From positions 1,798,001 to 1,862,000 of the forward strand of contig NZ_CP013480.3 of assembly GCF_001465545.3 (NCBI RefSeq): a DNA stretch of 64,000 nucleotides, in the 5' to 3' direction. Made by a program: the position numbers and the translations under genes. This document shows positions 9,104 to 17,789 of this stretch, in pieces. Below the pieces are notes generated by a model that was not told the origin of the DNA, did no database searches, and was given only the letters and a program-made list of their open reading frames with translations. Positions within the stretch are counted from its first letter, which is position 1; each line of letters begins with the position of its first letter. This stretch comes from Pandoraea norimbergensis. Lineage in GTDB: Bacteria > Pseudomonadota > Gammaproteobacteria > Burkholderiales > Burkholderiaceae.

Positions 9104-10708
9104 ATGAAGTTCTTGGGTAGTCTCAAAATCGGCACGCGCCTGACCATCGGGTTCGCGATCACGCTGGTGCTGCTGTGCATCGTGGGCGGTATGGCGGTGT
9201 ATCAGGCATCCCGCATTTACGGCGGTACACGCGATCTCGCCGACAACTGGCTGCCCAGCGTGCAGACGCTCGGCACCGTGCAGGTCGGCGCCAATGCGGC
9301 ACGGCGCGCCACGCTCGCCGCACTGTTGACCACGGTGGAACAGAGCCGCATCGACGAGACGAACAAGCGTGCAGCGGCCATCGATCTCGTGAACAAGACG
9401 CTTTCGGCTTACGGCAGTCTGGTGGCCTCCGACGAGGACCGCCGTGCCTACGAGGCCGTGCGCGAGGCATGGTCCAACTATCTCGCCATCGACAATCGCA
9501 TCGCCGAACTGGCCAAGGGCGACGAGGCCGCGCAGGGGCAGGCGCGCACGCTCGCCATGACCGACGCGGTGCAGTCTTTCTCAGTGCTCAGCCAGAAGCT
9601 CACCGAACACGTCGCGGTCAATCGCGCGGGCTCGGTAGCGGCGGGCGATGCCGCAGCGGCCGATTATCACGCGGCGTTTATCGCAACCATCGTGCTGATC
9701 GTGCTGGCACTTGGCGTGAATATCGTCATCGCGCTGGTCATTACCCGTTCGATCACGGTGCCGATCGGCCGCTGCGTCGATATTGCACAAACGGTGGCGC
9801 GCGGCGATCTCAGTTCGCGAATCGACGTGCAGGGTCAGGATGAACTCGCGATGTTGCTCGGCTCGTTGCGTGACATGAACGGCAAGCTGGCTCAGGTGGT
9901 CGGGCAGGTGCGCAACACCAGCGAGAGCATTGCTACCGGCTCGGCACAGATCGCGGCAGGCAATACCGATCTGTCGTCGCGCACGGAGCAGCAAGCGGCA
10001 TCGCTGGAAGAGACGGCGGCCAGCATGGAAGAGCTCACGACGACGGTCAAGCAGAACGCCGACAACGCCGAGCAAGGCAATGTTCTGGCTTCGAACGCGT
10101 CGCAGATTGCGCTGCGCGGTGGTGACGTCGTGCGTCAGGTGGTCGAGCGGATGCGCGAGATCTCCGAAGGCTCATCCCGCGTGGGCGACATCACCAGCGT
10201 GATCGAAGGCATCGCCTTCCAGACCAACATCCTTGCTCTGAATGCCGCCGTGGAAGCGGCACGCGCCGGTGAACAAGGCCGTGGCTTTGCCGTGGTGGCG
10301 GGCGAAGTGCGCACGTTGGCCCAGCGCAGCGCCAATGCCGCCAAGGAGATCAAGGAGTTGATCGACGCGTCGACCCGTCAGGTGAACGAGGGCGCGAAGC
10401 TCGTCTCGGAAGCCGGTACGACGATGGACGAAGTGGTGCAGGCGGTGAAGCGTGTGACCGATCTGATGGCGGAAATTGCCGCGGCGTCGACGGAACAGCG
10501 CACCGGCATCGAGCAGGTCAATCAGGCGGTGATGCAGATGGATACCGTCACGCAGCAGAACGCGGCGCTGGTGGAAGAGGCGTCGGCGGCAGCGCAGTCG
10601 ATGGCTGCGCAGTCGAGCGGCCTGCGCGAGCTGGTGTCGATCTTCAAGCTCGATGCTGCGGCCAATCAGTCCAACCCGTCCAACCCGTCGCATCGCTTGT
10701 CCGCCTGA
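9104..10708 (+). CDS. Methyl-accepting chemotaxis protein, Tar/Tsr-like
   Basis: The chosen ATG at 9104 has GGAG six bases upstream and gives 534 residues starting with a membrane helix; an upstream in-frame start at 9044 would add 20 unlikely residues. A four-helix-bundle type periplasmic domain (about 33-190) and a second membrane helix (about 192-213) lead to HAMP and the MCP signalling domain with the hairpin tip [20 protein letters not shown]. The ligand is unknown. The 3' end carries a direct 9-bp duplication (tccaacccg twice, 10670-10687) that encodes a short SNP repeat. Confidence 0.92.
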   Translation: MKFLGSLKIGTRLTIGFAITLVLLCIVGGMAVYQASRIYGGTRDLADNWLPSVQTLGTVQVGANAARRATLAALLTTVEQSRIDETNKRAAAIDLVNKTLSAYGSLVASDEDRRAYEAVREAWSNYLAIDNRIAELAKGDEAAQGQARTLAMTDAVQSFSVLSQKLTEHVAVNRAGSVAAGDAAAADYHAAFIATIVLIVLALGVNIVIALVITRSITVPIGRCVDIAQTVARGDLSSRIDVQGQDELAMLLGSLRDMNGKLAQVVGQVRNTSESIATGSAQIAAGNTDLSSRTEQQAASLEETAASMEELTTTVKQNADNAEQGNVLASNASQIALRGGDVVRQVVERMREISEGSSRVGDITSVIEGIAFQTNILALNAAVEAARAGEQGRGFAVVAGEVRTLAQRSANAAKEIKELIDASTRQVNEGAKLVSEAGTTMDEVVQAVKRVTDLMAEIAAASTEQRTGIEQVNQAVMQMDTVTQQNAALVEEASAAAQSMAAQSSGLRELVSIFKLDAAANQSNPSNPSHRLSA

Positions 10709-10738
10709 CGATTCAACCGTTTCAATCGTTTCAACCGG
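10670..10738 (+). repeat. Two 9-bp tandem repeats around the chemoreceptor stop codon
   Basis: tccaacccg occurs twice at 10670-10687 inside the gene. ttcaaccgt / ttcaatcgt / ttcaaccgg occur head to tail at 10712-10738 just after the stop. Confidence 0.8.
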
Positions 10739-10748
10739 CCAATAAAAA

Positions 10749-10778
10749 GCGGCTCGCCGACGTCAGCCGGCGAACCGC
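10749..10778 (-). terminator. Minus-strand terminator after the CoA-transferase gene
   Basis: An 11-bp stem (10749-10759 with 10768-10778, one G-U pair) is followed on the minus strand by TTTTTATT. It is the first terminator reached by transcription leaving the gene that ends at 10979, about 200 bases downstream. Confidence 0.7.
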
Positions 10779-10978
10779 GAATGCCAGAACGCTCTCACCA
10801 GCGTCCGGCCCACGGGACCGCATGCGTCCCATGTTCTTTCTGCCGCGACATTGGCGCGGGCGTATCTCGCTCGGCCGGCACGAGGCTCGTGCGGCCGTCA
10901 CCGGCAACTGGCCGCCTGCCCCCCGGCGTGGCGGCCGTTGCCTTGTCGATTGTCTTGCGTGCGTGTGATCGGCGGCGC

Positions 10979-12475
10979 TTACTTGCCTGCGAGCATCGAC
11001 CCGCGATCGCGCAGGTTGATGTGCATCTCGAAGGCGCGTTCCAGCGCATGCGGCGTGTGGCCGCCGTAACGCAGGGCGTCGCGGTAGTAGTCGCGCAGTA
11101 CGTCGCGATACGACGGGTGGGCGCAGCGATCGATCACCAGATTGACGCGCTCGCGCGGTGCGAGCGTGCGCAGATCGGCGAGCCCTTGCTCCGTCACGAT
11201 GATGTCGACGTCGTGCTCGTTATGGTCGACGTGCGGCACCATCGGCACGATGCTGGAAATCTTGCCGTCCTTCGCCACCGACTTGGTCGCGAAGATGGCC
11301 ATGCGCGCGTTGCGCGCAAAATCTCCCGAACCCCCGATGCCGTTCATCATGTGCGTGCCCCCCACGTGCGTGGAGTTCACGTTGCCGTAGATATCGGCTT
11401 CGAGCGCGGTATTGAGCGCAATCAGTCCCAAACGGCGAATGACTTCCGGATGGTTGCTCACTTCCTGAGGGCGCAGCACGAGCTTGTCGCGATAGCGTTC
11501 GAGATTGCCGAACACGCGATCCTGCACGGCCTGCGAGACGGTGATCGAAGACCCCGACGCGAAGTCCATCTTGCCCGCGTCCATCAATTCGAATGTGGAG
11601 TCTTGGAGCACTTCCGAGTACATCGTCAACTGCTCGAACGGCGAATCGATGAAACCCGTGAGCACGGCGTTGGCAATGGTGCCGATACCCGATTGCAGCG
11701 CGGGCAGCGTGCGGGGCAGTCGCCCGCGCGAGACTTCGTGCTGGAAGAATTCGATGAGATGACCGGCAATGCGCTGCGTATCGGCATCGGCGGGCAGGGC
11801 GTTGGACGCGCTGTCCGGCGTGTCGGTAATGACGATGGCGGCGATCTTCTCGGGGGCGATCTTCACGGCGGTCGTGCCGACACGGTCGCGCACGTCGACA
11901 ATCGGCAGCGGTGAGCGATGCGGGCGCTGACCGGGGATCCAGATGTCGTGCATACCCTCGAACGCGAGCGGCTGCGCGAGATTGATCTCTACGATGACCT
12001 TGTCGGCGAGGATTGCGAAGCTCGCAGAGTTGCCGACCGACGAGCTGGGCACGAGGCTGCCGTCTTCGGTGATGGCCACGGCTTCGATCACGGCCACGTC
12101 CAGCTTGCCGAACTGACCGGCACGCAGGAATTCGACGGTCTCGGACAGATGCTGGTCGACAAACATGACTTCGCCGCGATTGATCGCGCTGCGCAGTGTG
12201 GTGTCGACTTGAAACGGCAGGCGCTTGGCCAGCACACCGGCTTCGGTCAGGGTCTTGTCGGAATCGTGGCCGAGCGACGCACCGGTGATGAGCGTGAGCT
12301 TCATCGGGTGGGCTTTGGCACGCTTGGCGAGCGCAATGGGCATGTCCTTGGCGTCACCGGCGCGGGTGAACCCGCTCATGCCGACCACCATACCGTCACC
12401 GACCAGCCGGGCGGCATCGTCGGCGCTCATCACCCGGTCGCGTAGCGACGCCAGGCGGATGCGGTCTTCATACAT
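10979..12475 (-). CDS. Acetyl-CoA hydrolase / succinyl-CoA:acetate CoA-transferase family
   Basis: The start at 12475 is preferred over an upstream frame start because GAGGAG lies about 9 bases upstream and the product (498 aa) then has the usual family length. ALEADIYGNVNSTHVGG contains the Glu that forms the covalent CoA thioester in class I CoA-transferases, and NGIGGSGDF is the glycine-rich CoA-binding loop of Cat1/Ach1-type enzymes. It probably moves CoA between succinyl-CoA and acetate or propionate. A role in recycling propionyl-CoA could tie in with the methylcitrate cluster 30 kb away, but that is inference. It is divergent from a LysR regulator. Confidence 0.88.
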   Translation of the reverse strand: MYEDRIRLASLRDRVMSADDAARLVGDGMVVGMSGFTRAGDAKDMPIALAKRAKAHPMKLTLITGASLGHDSDKTLTEAGVLAKRLPFQVDTTLRSAINRGEVMFVDQHLSETVEFLRAGQFGKLDVAVIEAVAITEDGSLVPSSSVGNSASFAILADKVIVEINLAQPLAFEGMHDIWIPGQRPHRSPLPIVDVRDRVGTTAVKIAPEKIAAIVITDTPDSASNALPADADTQRIAGHLIEFFQHEVSRGRLPRTLPALQSGIGTIANAVLTGFIDSPFEQLTMYSEVLQDSTFELMDAGKMDFASGSSITVSQAVQDRVFGNLERYRDKLVLRPQEVSNHPEVIRRLGLIALNTALEADIYGNVNSTHVGGTHMMNGIGGSGDFARNARMAIFATKSVAKDGKISSIVPMVPHVDHNEHDVDIIVTEQGLADLRTLAPRERVNLVIDRCAHPSYRDVLRDYYRDALRYGGHTPHALERAFEMHINLRDRGSMLAGK

Positions 12476-12606
12476 CTTGAGGCTCCTCGTCTCTTTCTTA
12501 TCCGATCCTCCGGTCCGCATTCCGCCGCTTGAGGCTGAACTCGGCCGATCGATCGCTTTGACGCAACGGCGGTGGGTACACCTGTCACGCTTGACTCGAA
12601 GTGTAT

Positions 12607-12640
12607 TGACCCCTCGGCTACATTTCCAATATATTGAAAG
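12607..12640 (+). promoter_or_regulatory. LysR-gene promoter with overlapping T-N11-A palindrome
   Basis: TTGACC (12607-12612), an 18-base spacer and TATATT (12631-12636) form a sigma-70-like promoter for the LysR gene. The palindrome caatatattg (12628-12637), within a T-N11-A frame (T12626, A12638), covers the -10 element, as expected for LysR autoregulation and divergent control of the CoA-transferase gene. Confidence 0.55.
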
Positions 12641-12711
12641 TGCTGTTTGGATACTTTTTATATATTGATTGGGTTCACCCTTTATGGGGCTGGGCTGACG
12701 CGGGAGTGGGT

Positions 12712-13644
12712 ATGGAATTGCGGCATTTGCAATATTTCATTGCGGTCGCCGAAGCGCGGCATTTCACCCGGGCTGCGGCGCGTGTGGGCATTCAGCAGCC
12801 GCCGCTCAGTCTTCAGATCCGGCAGTTGGAAGAGGAACTGGGCGGGCCGCTATTCATTCGGCTGCCGCGCGACGTGGTGCTGACGGAGTTGGGGGAGGCG
12901 TTTCTGCCGGAGGCGCGGCATATTCTCGAGCGCGTCGAGCGGGTGAAGCGGCAGATGCAGCAGATATCGCGTGGCGATGCGGGCCATATCCGGATCGGCT
13001 TTGCGGGCGCGACGTACTTCGAGCCGAGCATTCCGGCATGGATTCGTGATTTCCGGGCGCGCTATCCGGACGTGCAACTGCATCCGCAGCAAAGCAATAC
13101 GGCGAGTCTGCTGGCCGCGTTGGTGAACGAGGAGGTGGATGCGGCGTTCGTGCGTACGCCTGTCGACGCGCCGCCGGGCATCGTGACCGTGCCGGTGGTG
13201 GATGAGGCGATGGTGCTGGTGCTGCCGCTGGGGCATCCGATGTGCGCACGCGAGCGCGTGCCGCTCGCGGCGCTGGCGCAGGATGAATTCATTCTGCTGC
13301 CGCGCGAGATCAGTCCTGCGCTGTATGACCGCACGATTGCGGCGTGCGAGGCGGCCGGGTTCCGGCCGAAGCTGGGGCAGGAGGCGCCGCAGATCACGTC
13401 GATCGTGCCGATGGTCGCGGCGGGCTTCGGGGTGTCGCTGGTGCCCGCGTCAGTCAGTCAGATTCGTACGCCCGGCATGGGCTTCTGGCCCATTGACGCA
13501 GCGATGGGCGAGGTGCCGCGTGCGCCGATCAGCCTCGCGTTTCGCGCCGCCCACGGCTCAGCGGCACTCGGTCACTTTATTGCGATGTCGCCGTCGGGGT
13601 TGCCGGGCGGTGAGGGCAATGGCATTGCGGCACCGGTGGCCTGA
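12712..13644 (+). CDS. LysR family transcriptional regulator
   Basis: The ATG at 12712 gives the canonical LysR N-terminus MELRHLQYFIAVAEARHF; the frame extends 26 codons upstream but those residues are not LysR-like. A winged helix-turn-helix (about 1-60) precedes a type 2 periplasmic-binding-protein effector domain (about 90-295). It resembles the BenM/CatR-like subgroup that responds to small organic acids (family inference). Divergent placement suggests it controls the CoA-transferase gene. The 3' end overlaps the convergent membrane-protein gene by 73 bases. Confidence 0.9.
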   Translation: MELRHLQYFIAVAEARHFTRAAARVGIQQPPLSLQIRQLEEELGGPLFIRLPRDVVLTELGEAFLPEARHILERVERVKRQMQQISRGDAGHIRIGFAGATYFEPSIPAWIRDFRARYPDVQLHPQQSNTASLLAALVNEEVDAAFVRTPVDAPPGIVTVPVVDEAMVLVLPLGHPMCARERVPLAALAQDEFILLPREISPALYDRTIAACEAAGFRPKLGQEAPQITSIVPMVAAGFGVSLVPASVSQIRTPGMGFWPIDAAMGEVPRAPISLAFRAAHGSAALGHFIAMSPSGLPGGEGNGIAAPVA

Positions 13645-14138
13645 TCGCCAGAGGGCTTCGCTTCGTTGGCAATGTCGTTGGTGATTTCGTTGGCAGCAAG
13701 TGCGCCGGGCGAACCGGCCGCAGGGCTGATCGCGGGCGATGCGGCAATCACCCGCGTGGGCGCCAGCACGATGCCATTGAGCGAGCGGCCCGTGCTGCTC
13801 GATTTGCCACTGTCGGCATAGTCGCCATAGCCACGGTGGCTCGGGCTAGTAACTGCATCTGCACGCGTCGGCAACCAGCCCCTTACGCGCAATTGGTTCA
13901 CCAGCATGGGATGAATCAGCAGGGAGTAAAGCAGGCAGGTGAGGGGCAGCGAGATCACCAGCGCTGATTCGTCCCAGACGAACGCAGGGCCAAGTGCGAG
14001 CACGACCCAGATGAGCGCATGCCAGCCAAAGCCGTGCGCCAACAGGTAAAGCGGTCCGAGAAAGAATGCCGCCACGCATGACCGGTACGTGATCTCCACG
14101 ACGTCCCCGCTTGCCGGGTTGCGAAATTTGAGTGTCAT
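13572..14138 (-). CDS. Hypothetical inner-membrane protein, 188 aa
   Basis: Starting at the ATG at 14138, a short soluble N-terminus leads to two or three hydrophobic segments (about residues 20-75) and then a low-complexity Ser/Ala/Pro-rich tail (about 100-188). The N-terminal half is reminiscent of small DUF2628-like membrane proteins, with low certainty. No clear Shine-Dalgarno sequence is present. The last 73 bases overlap the LysR gene, so the tail may be shorter in reality if a stop was missed or the tail is dispensable. Confidence 0.55.
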   Translation of the reverse strand: MTLKFRNPASGDVVEITYRSCVAAFFLGPLYLLAHGFGWHALIWVVLALGPAFVWDESALVISLPLTCLLYSLLIHPMLVNQLRVRGWLPTRADAVTSPSHRGYGDYADSGKSSSTGRSLNGIVLAPTRVIAASPAISPAAGSPGALAANEITNDIANEAKPSGDQATGAAMPLPSPPGNPDGDIAIK

Positions 14139-14336
14139 CGCGAAGTGGGGGGGCGCTGTTGAGCAGAAACCCACGTTACACGAGTGACGACCCCATTTCG
14201 TCCTACCATTTGTCCCGCCTGTTGTCGCAGGCGCACGCCCCAGTCATGTGGCAATCCGATGTATTTGACGACCGGCAACTGGCTGCGGAACAGGTAGGCT
14301 ACACTTCGACCATGCCCCGTCGGGATCCGGGGCCCT

Positions 14337-15941
14337 ATGGGGACTCCCACCGCCATGCGCACTCTCCGAAGGCTTACCCGTTGGCTGCCTGTCCTCGTCG
14401 GTGCCATCGCAGGCGTGATCGTCATGCTGGTCGCCGCCCAAGTGGTTCAGACGCGCGTCGACGATTTTCGCCTGCGTTTGTTCGTGCGCGACATCATGGG
14501 CTACATGAACGACGCCTCGATCTCGCGCCGTAATGCGCTGTTTCAAGCCCCTCAGAACACCGACGTTCCCTGTACCGACGACGATATCCTCGGCCTGCGC
14601 CGCGTGGCGATGCGCAGCCCCTATTTTCACGATATCGGGCGAGTCCACGACGCAAAGCTGCTTTGTACGGCCATGGTCGGCCGTCTCGCGACGAACCCCA
14701 CGCTGCCACCCCCCGACCACGAAACACTTAACGGTGTGAAGCTCTGGCACACCATCACCGGCGTCATCACGCCCGGCGTCCAGGTCGATGCGGTCGGTTG
14801 GGGCGACATCGTGGTGTTCAGCTCTCCGGTGCTGCCGCCGCGACTCAGCACCCCCGATCGTGGGTTTGCGTCCATCGCCTCCACCTACGACAAGCGGTTT
14901 CAGTTCTGGCGTGCCGGTCTGTTCGACGATCAACGTCAGGTCGAACTCGGTGTGACATCACGGTGGTTCGAAATCGGCCCAGTGCGTCACTACTCGACTT
15001 GCTCGAACGCGGTGGATGTCTGCGCGTCGGCGGTCTACACATCGTCGAGCATTCTGCATAACCCGATCGGTCTGGCGATGGCGTTCGGCATCGGCGCGGC
15101 GCTGGGCGGCGCAGTGGGCTTGTCATGGCGATCGCGCAAACGCTACCGGATGTCGGTGGATTGGGTGACGCAGCACGCCGCCGAGACCGGGGGCATCACG
15201 GTGGTGTATCAGCCACTGGTTCGGCTACGGGATCGCAAGATGATCGGCGTGGAGGCGCTCGCCCGCCTGAACGACAGCGCCGGCAAACCGATATCACCTG
15301 AAATGTTTATTCCGATTGCCGAGCGGCGTGGTGTCATTGGCCTAGTGACGCGGCAAGTCGCGCGGCGGGCGCTGATCGACATGCATGGGCGCGCGCTGGC
15401 CGATTCCGAATTTCACATCAGCATTAATCTCGCCGCCGAAGATGTCGTGGACACGACGTTTCACACATTCCTGAATCACATTGCGGCGTCATTGCGCGTG
15501 CCGCGGACACAAATTGCACTAGAGATTACGGAACGTTCCACCGACAGCATGAAGCGGCTGGGGGATGCGCTGGACCGGTTGCGCGCTGATGGTTATCAAA
15601 TTCATATTGACGACTTCGGCACCGGTTTTTCGAATTTGGCTTACCTGTCGACACTCCATGTCGATGCGCTGAAGATCGATCGCATGTTCACGCAGGCGAT
15701 TGGCGCCGATACGGTGGGCAGCGCAATTGTCGATCAGATATGCAAGATGGCAGCACTGCTGAAAGTGGGCGTGATCGTCGAGGGTGTGGAAACGCGCGCG
15801 CAGGCCGTTTATATGCTCGCGCATTGTCCCGAGGCAGTGGGGCAGGGGTGGCTTTTCGGGAAAGCCGTTCCTGACGATGAATTGCCATCGCCGGAAGCCC
15901 TTATGAAAGCGATGGCAGACGATGCGCAGACGGTCGCTTAA
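14337..15941 (+). CDS. CSS-motif EAL-domain cyclic-di-GMP phosphodiesterase
   Basis: The 534-residue protein has two membrane helices (about 15-37 and 240-262) enclosing a periplasmic CSS-type redox-sensing domain with several Cys, then a cytoplasmic EAL domain (about 275-525). Catalytic signatures are intact: EAL in GVEALAR, INLAAED, EITERS, DDFGTGFS, LKID and EGVET. It should hydrolyse c-di-GMP, with activity set by periplasmic disulphide state as in E. coli PdeB/PdeC-type proteins. An alternative start lies six codons in (14355). It lacks a GGDEF partner domain. Confidence 0.9.
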   Translation: MGTPTAMRTLRRLTRWLPVLVGAIAGVIVMLVAAQVVQTRVDDFRLRLFVRDIMGYMNDASISRRNALFQAPQNTDVPCTDDDILGLRRVAMRSPYFHDIGRVHDAKLLCTAMVGRLATNPTLPPPDHETLNGVKLWHTITGVITPGVQVDAVGWGDIVVFSSPVLPPRLSTPDRGFASIASTYDKRFQFWRAGLFDDQRQVELGVTSRWFEIGPVRHYSTCSNAVDVCASAVYTSSSILHNPIGLAMAFGIGAALGGAVGLSWRSRKRYRMSVDWVTQHAAETGGITVVYQPLVRLRDRKMIGVEALARLNDSAGKPISPEMFIPIAERRGVIGLVTRQVARRALIDMHGRALADSEFHISINLAAEDVVDTTFHTFLNHIAASLRVPRTQIALEITERSTDSMKRLGDALDRLRADGYQIHIDDFGTGFSNLAYLSTLHVDALKIDRMFTQAIGADTVGSAIVDQICKMAALLKVGVIVEGVETRAQAVYMLAHCPEAVGQGWLFGKAVPDDELPSPEALMKAMADDAQTVA

Positions 15942-16280
15942 ATCTGCCTGTGCGCCGAGATTGCGTTTTTCGTGCGAGTGTTTCTGTGAACTATTTGTGG
16001 CGGCTCACTGATGGTGAGAGAACTGGCCGGCAAAAATTGGTAATGATTATTTTCGTTATATCCGGCGAATTACCGAGAATAACGACACGCATTCGGCGCT
16101 AGATTGGAACCACCGTGGTCCTGATGTGCCCCCGACCTCCACGGACTATCCGGCTCGCCGATCTGGCGGGCCGCTTTTTTTTCCCGTGATGCACCATGAT
16201 TTGTTCGCATGTTAGGATTCTCCAAAAAAGCAGCATTGGTCTTGTGACGCCACAGCTGTCGATTTGCAGATGGGGGACAT
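15942..16280. other. 339-base intergenic region
   Basis: It contains the terminator at 16151-16182 and otherwise no gene that I can support. An AT-rich patch near 16036-16060 has only a partial resemblance to a Fur box and is not called. Confidence 0.5.
16151..16182 (+). terminator. Rho-independent terminator after the EAL gene
   Basis: cggctcgcc (16151-16159), 5-nt loop, ggcgggccg (16165-16173, one G-U pair), then C and eight T residues. It ends transcription about 210 bases after the EAL stop codon and precedes the small gene at 16281. Confidence 0.85.
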
Positions 16281-16547
16281 ATGGATAAATCTTTTCGTTT
16301 TTCTTGGCATTACGTGAGCGACACGGCTCCCGGTGTGCCGTTCGACCTTGAGGGCGCGGTCACGCTGCGCGCCGACGACCGCTTTGACGGTGCCGTCGAT
16401 GCTTACTCAGACGGGAATTACATTGGCCGATGCGAGTATTCGAGCATTGAAGCCAGTGATGCGTCACTGGCCGCCGAACAAATCCGTAAACGCATCGAGC
16501 GACGCATCGAAGATCGCGTCGCTCGTGAGCATCCGGTCACACATTGA
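16281..16547 (+). CDS. Hypothetical protein, 88 aa
   Basis: A GGGGGA stretch lies a few bases before the ATG. The product is a small soluble, charged protein: a beta-rich N-terminal half with aromatic residues and a helical, Arg-rich C-terminus. No family is recognised. It stands alone between a terminator and the convergent repeat lipoprotein. Confidence 0.6.
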   Translation: MDKSFRFSWHYVSDTAPGVPFDLEGAVTLRADDRFDGAVDAYSDGNYIGRCEYSSIEASDASLAAEQIRKRIERRIEDRVAREHPVTH

Positions 16548-16581
16548 CCGCATTGAAAGCCGTGAATGCCAGCTGGCGCAC

Positions 16582-17328
16582 TTAGCGCCAGCGTCGGCAG
16601 CAGCCACCCCCCCAGTGGCCACCCCAACCGCCACCCCAGCCACGTCCCCACGAGAATGAGAGCGATACGTTGCTGACCCATGGCGACGGGGCGAAGCCCG
16701 GGTAAAACGGCGCATAGTCCGGGAACGCCGGATACGCCGGATACGCCGGATACGTCGGATACGCCGCATAGGCGGGATAGGGTGCGTTAGTCGGATACGT
16801 CGCGTAGGTCGGGTAGGCCGAATACGCGGGGTACGCAGTGGGGTAGGTCGTATACACCGGTGCGTTCGACGGTACTTGCGACGACTGCGGCGGCACGTAA
16901 TCAGGCGGCACGGGCGAACCGTTCGGATACACGGGTGCACGCTGCGGCGACGGCCGGTAATCTGGCGGCACCGGTGAACCATTCGGATAGGCAGGCGGCG
17001 CAGCACCGCTGCCGTTGCCCGGTCGATAGTCCGGCGGCACCGGTGAACCATTCGGATATGCCTGACGGGCAGATTTTCCCGGTGGCGGAGGCGGCATGCT
17101 GACGCCCGCGGCGGGTTGCGCCTGCACCGGCGCTGCCGAAACACTCGGCGTCGGCACGGGTGCCGTGGAAACATCGGTGACAGCACCGGCGGAACCGGGC
17201 GCTGCACGCAGCGCTTGCGGCGCATTGGGATCTTGCGAAAACGTCAGCGCGCCACCCGGATACTGCACGACGTAGCAACCGGCGAGCGGCAGGGCACAGA
17301 GCAAAGCGGCGAGCGGAGCGATTTTCAT
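16582..17328 (-). CDS. Proline/tyrosine-repeat lipoprotein
   Basis: Starting at 17328 gives a 248-residue protein with the lipoprotein signal MKIAPLAALLCALPLAGC, lipidated at Cys18. Three copies of YPNGSPVPPDY(R/V)P follow in the middle. Next comes a run of YPAY/YPTY units that read as 9-base steps in the DNA, and the C-terminus is Gly/Trp/Arg-rich and ends in CCRRWR. Such repeats suggest an extended, cell-wall-associated or self-associating surface protein; no function is known. Repeat number may vary between strains. Confidence 0.72.
   Translation of the reverse strand: MKIAPLAALLCALPLAGCYVVQYPGGALTFSQDPNAPQALRAAPGSAGAVTDVSTAPVPTPSVSAAPVQAQPAAGVSMPPPPPGKSARQAYPNGSPVPPDYRPGNGSGAAPPAYPNGSPVPPDYRPSPQRAPVYPNGSPVPPDYVPPQSSQVPSNAPVYTTYPTAYPAYSAYPTYATYPTNAPYPAYAAYPTYPAYPAYPAFPDYAPFYPGFAPSPWVSNVSLSFSWGRGWGGGWGGHWGGGCCRRWR
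16725..16860. repeat. 9-bp repeat tract (ccggatacg-like) in the lipoprotein gene
   Basis: Head-to-tail degenerate copies of a gccggatac-type 9-mer encode the Tyr-Pro-Ala/Thr-Tyr units. The tract is a candidate for copy-number change by slippage. Confidence 0.7.
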
Positions 17329-17471
17329 GGCGAGGAGTGTAACGCAGGAAATCGCAGCACCGTGGGCCAGCGCCACGATATTGAACTGCGTTTGCATTAC
17401 GATCGATTAAGCACGCGCTAACCACTTGTGAATCACGTGGCGCGGGTTGCACCTGTTCGAAAGCGACAGGC

Positions 17472-17500
17472 AAAAAAAACGGCCAGCGCGTTGCTGGCCG
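17472..17500 (-). terminator. Orphan minus-strand terminator
   Basis: cggccagc / gctggccg stem with a 5-nt loop followed on the minus strand by eight T residues. It lies upstream, not downstream, of the nearest minus-strand protein gene. Confidence 0.8.
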
Positions 17501-17575
17501 TGAAATCCACCAGGAGGAGGTGGAGGAGACAGGTGCAACTATATCAGGGAAATCCCTGAACGGGTAAACCTGCGA
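17472..17575 (-). ncRNA. Candidate small RNA, about 104 nt
   Basis: On the minus strand a strong terminator (8-bp stem 17480-17487 with 17493-17500, then eight T residues at 17479-17472) ends no protein gene. Upstream on the same strand are a ccacc/ggtgg hairpin and a perfect cagggatttccctg hairpin. A possible promoter, TTGTCG (17610-17605), 17 bases, CATATT (17587-17582), would start a transcript near 17575. There is no ATG between start and terminator. Alternatively it is a terminated leader of the repeat lipoprotein gene at 17328. Confidence 0.45.
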
Positions 17576-17789
17576 CGAAAAAATATGTAGAAAAACCACA
17601 ACTGCGACAATTCGTCGCTTTTTGGGACGCTAAACCCGCAATTCCACGCCTGATATACCTCTCAGGTGCGTCACCCGAGCCATTTCCCGTGGCGCGGATG
17701 GAGAAAAACCACAAAGTCCGGGCAGCGCGTAGCCACCGCTACCACCGCTATCACCATTACCACCGACCGTCTTCGAGCAGAGGTATCCG

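Larger units (their letters stand above)
17329..17789. other. 461-base intergenic region with a candidate small RNA
   Basis: No protein gene is supported. A minus-strand transcript with promoter, three hairpins and terminator is proposed at 17472-17575. The right end holds the ribosome binding site (agagg) of the dioxygenase gene. Confidence 0.55.

Noticed and set aside
16039..16057. Second Fur box
   Set aside because: Only the left half matches; 12 of 19 positions is not enough.
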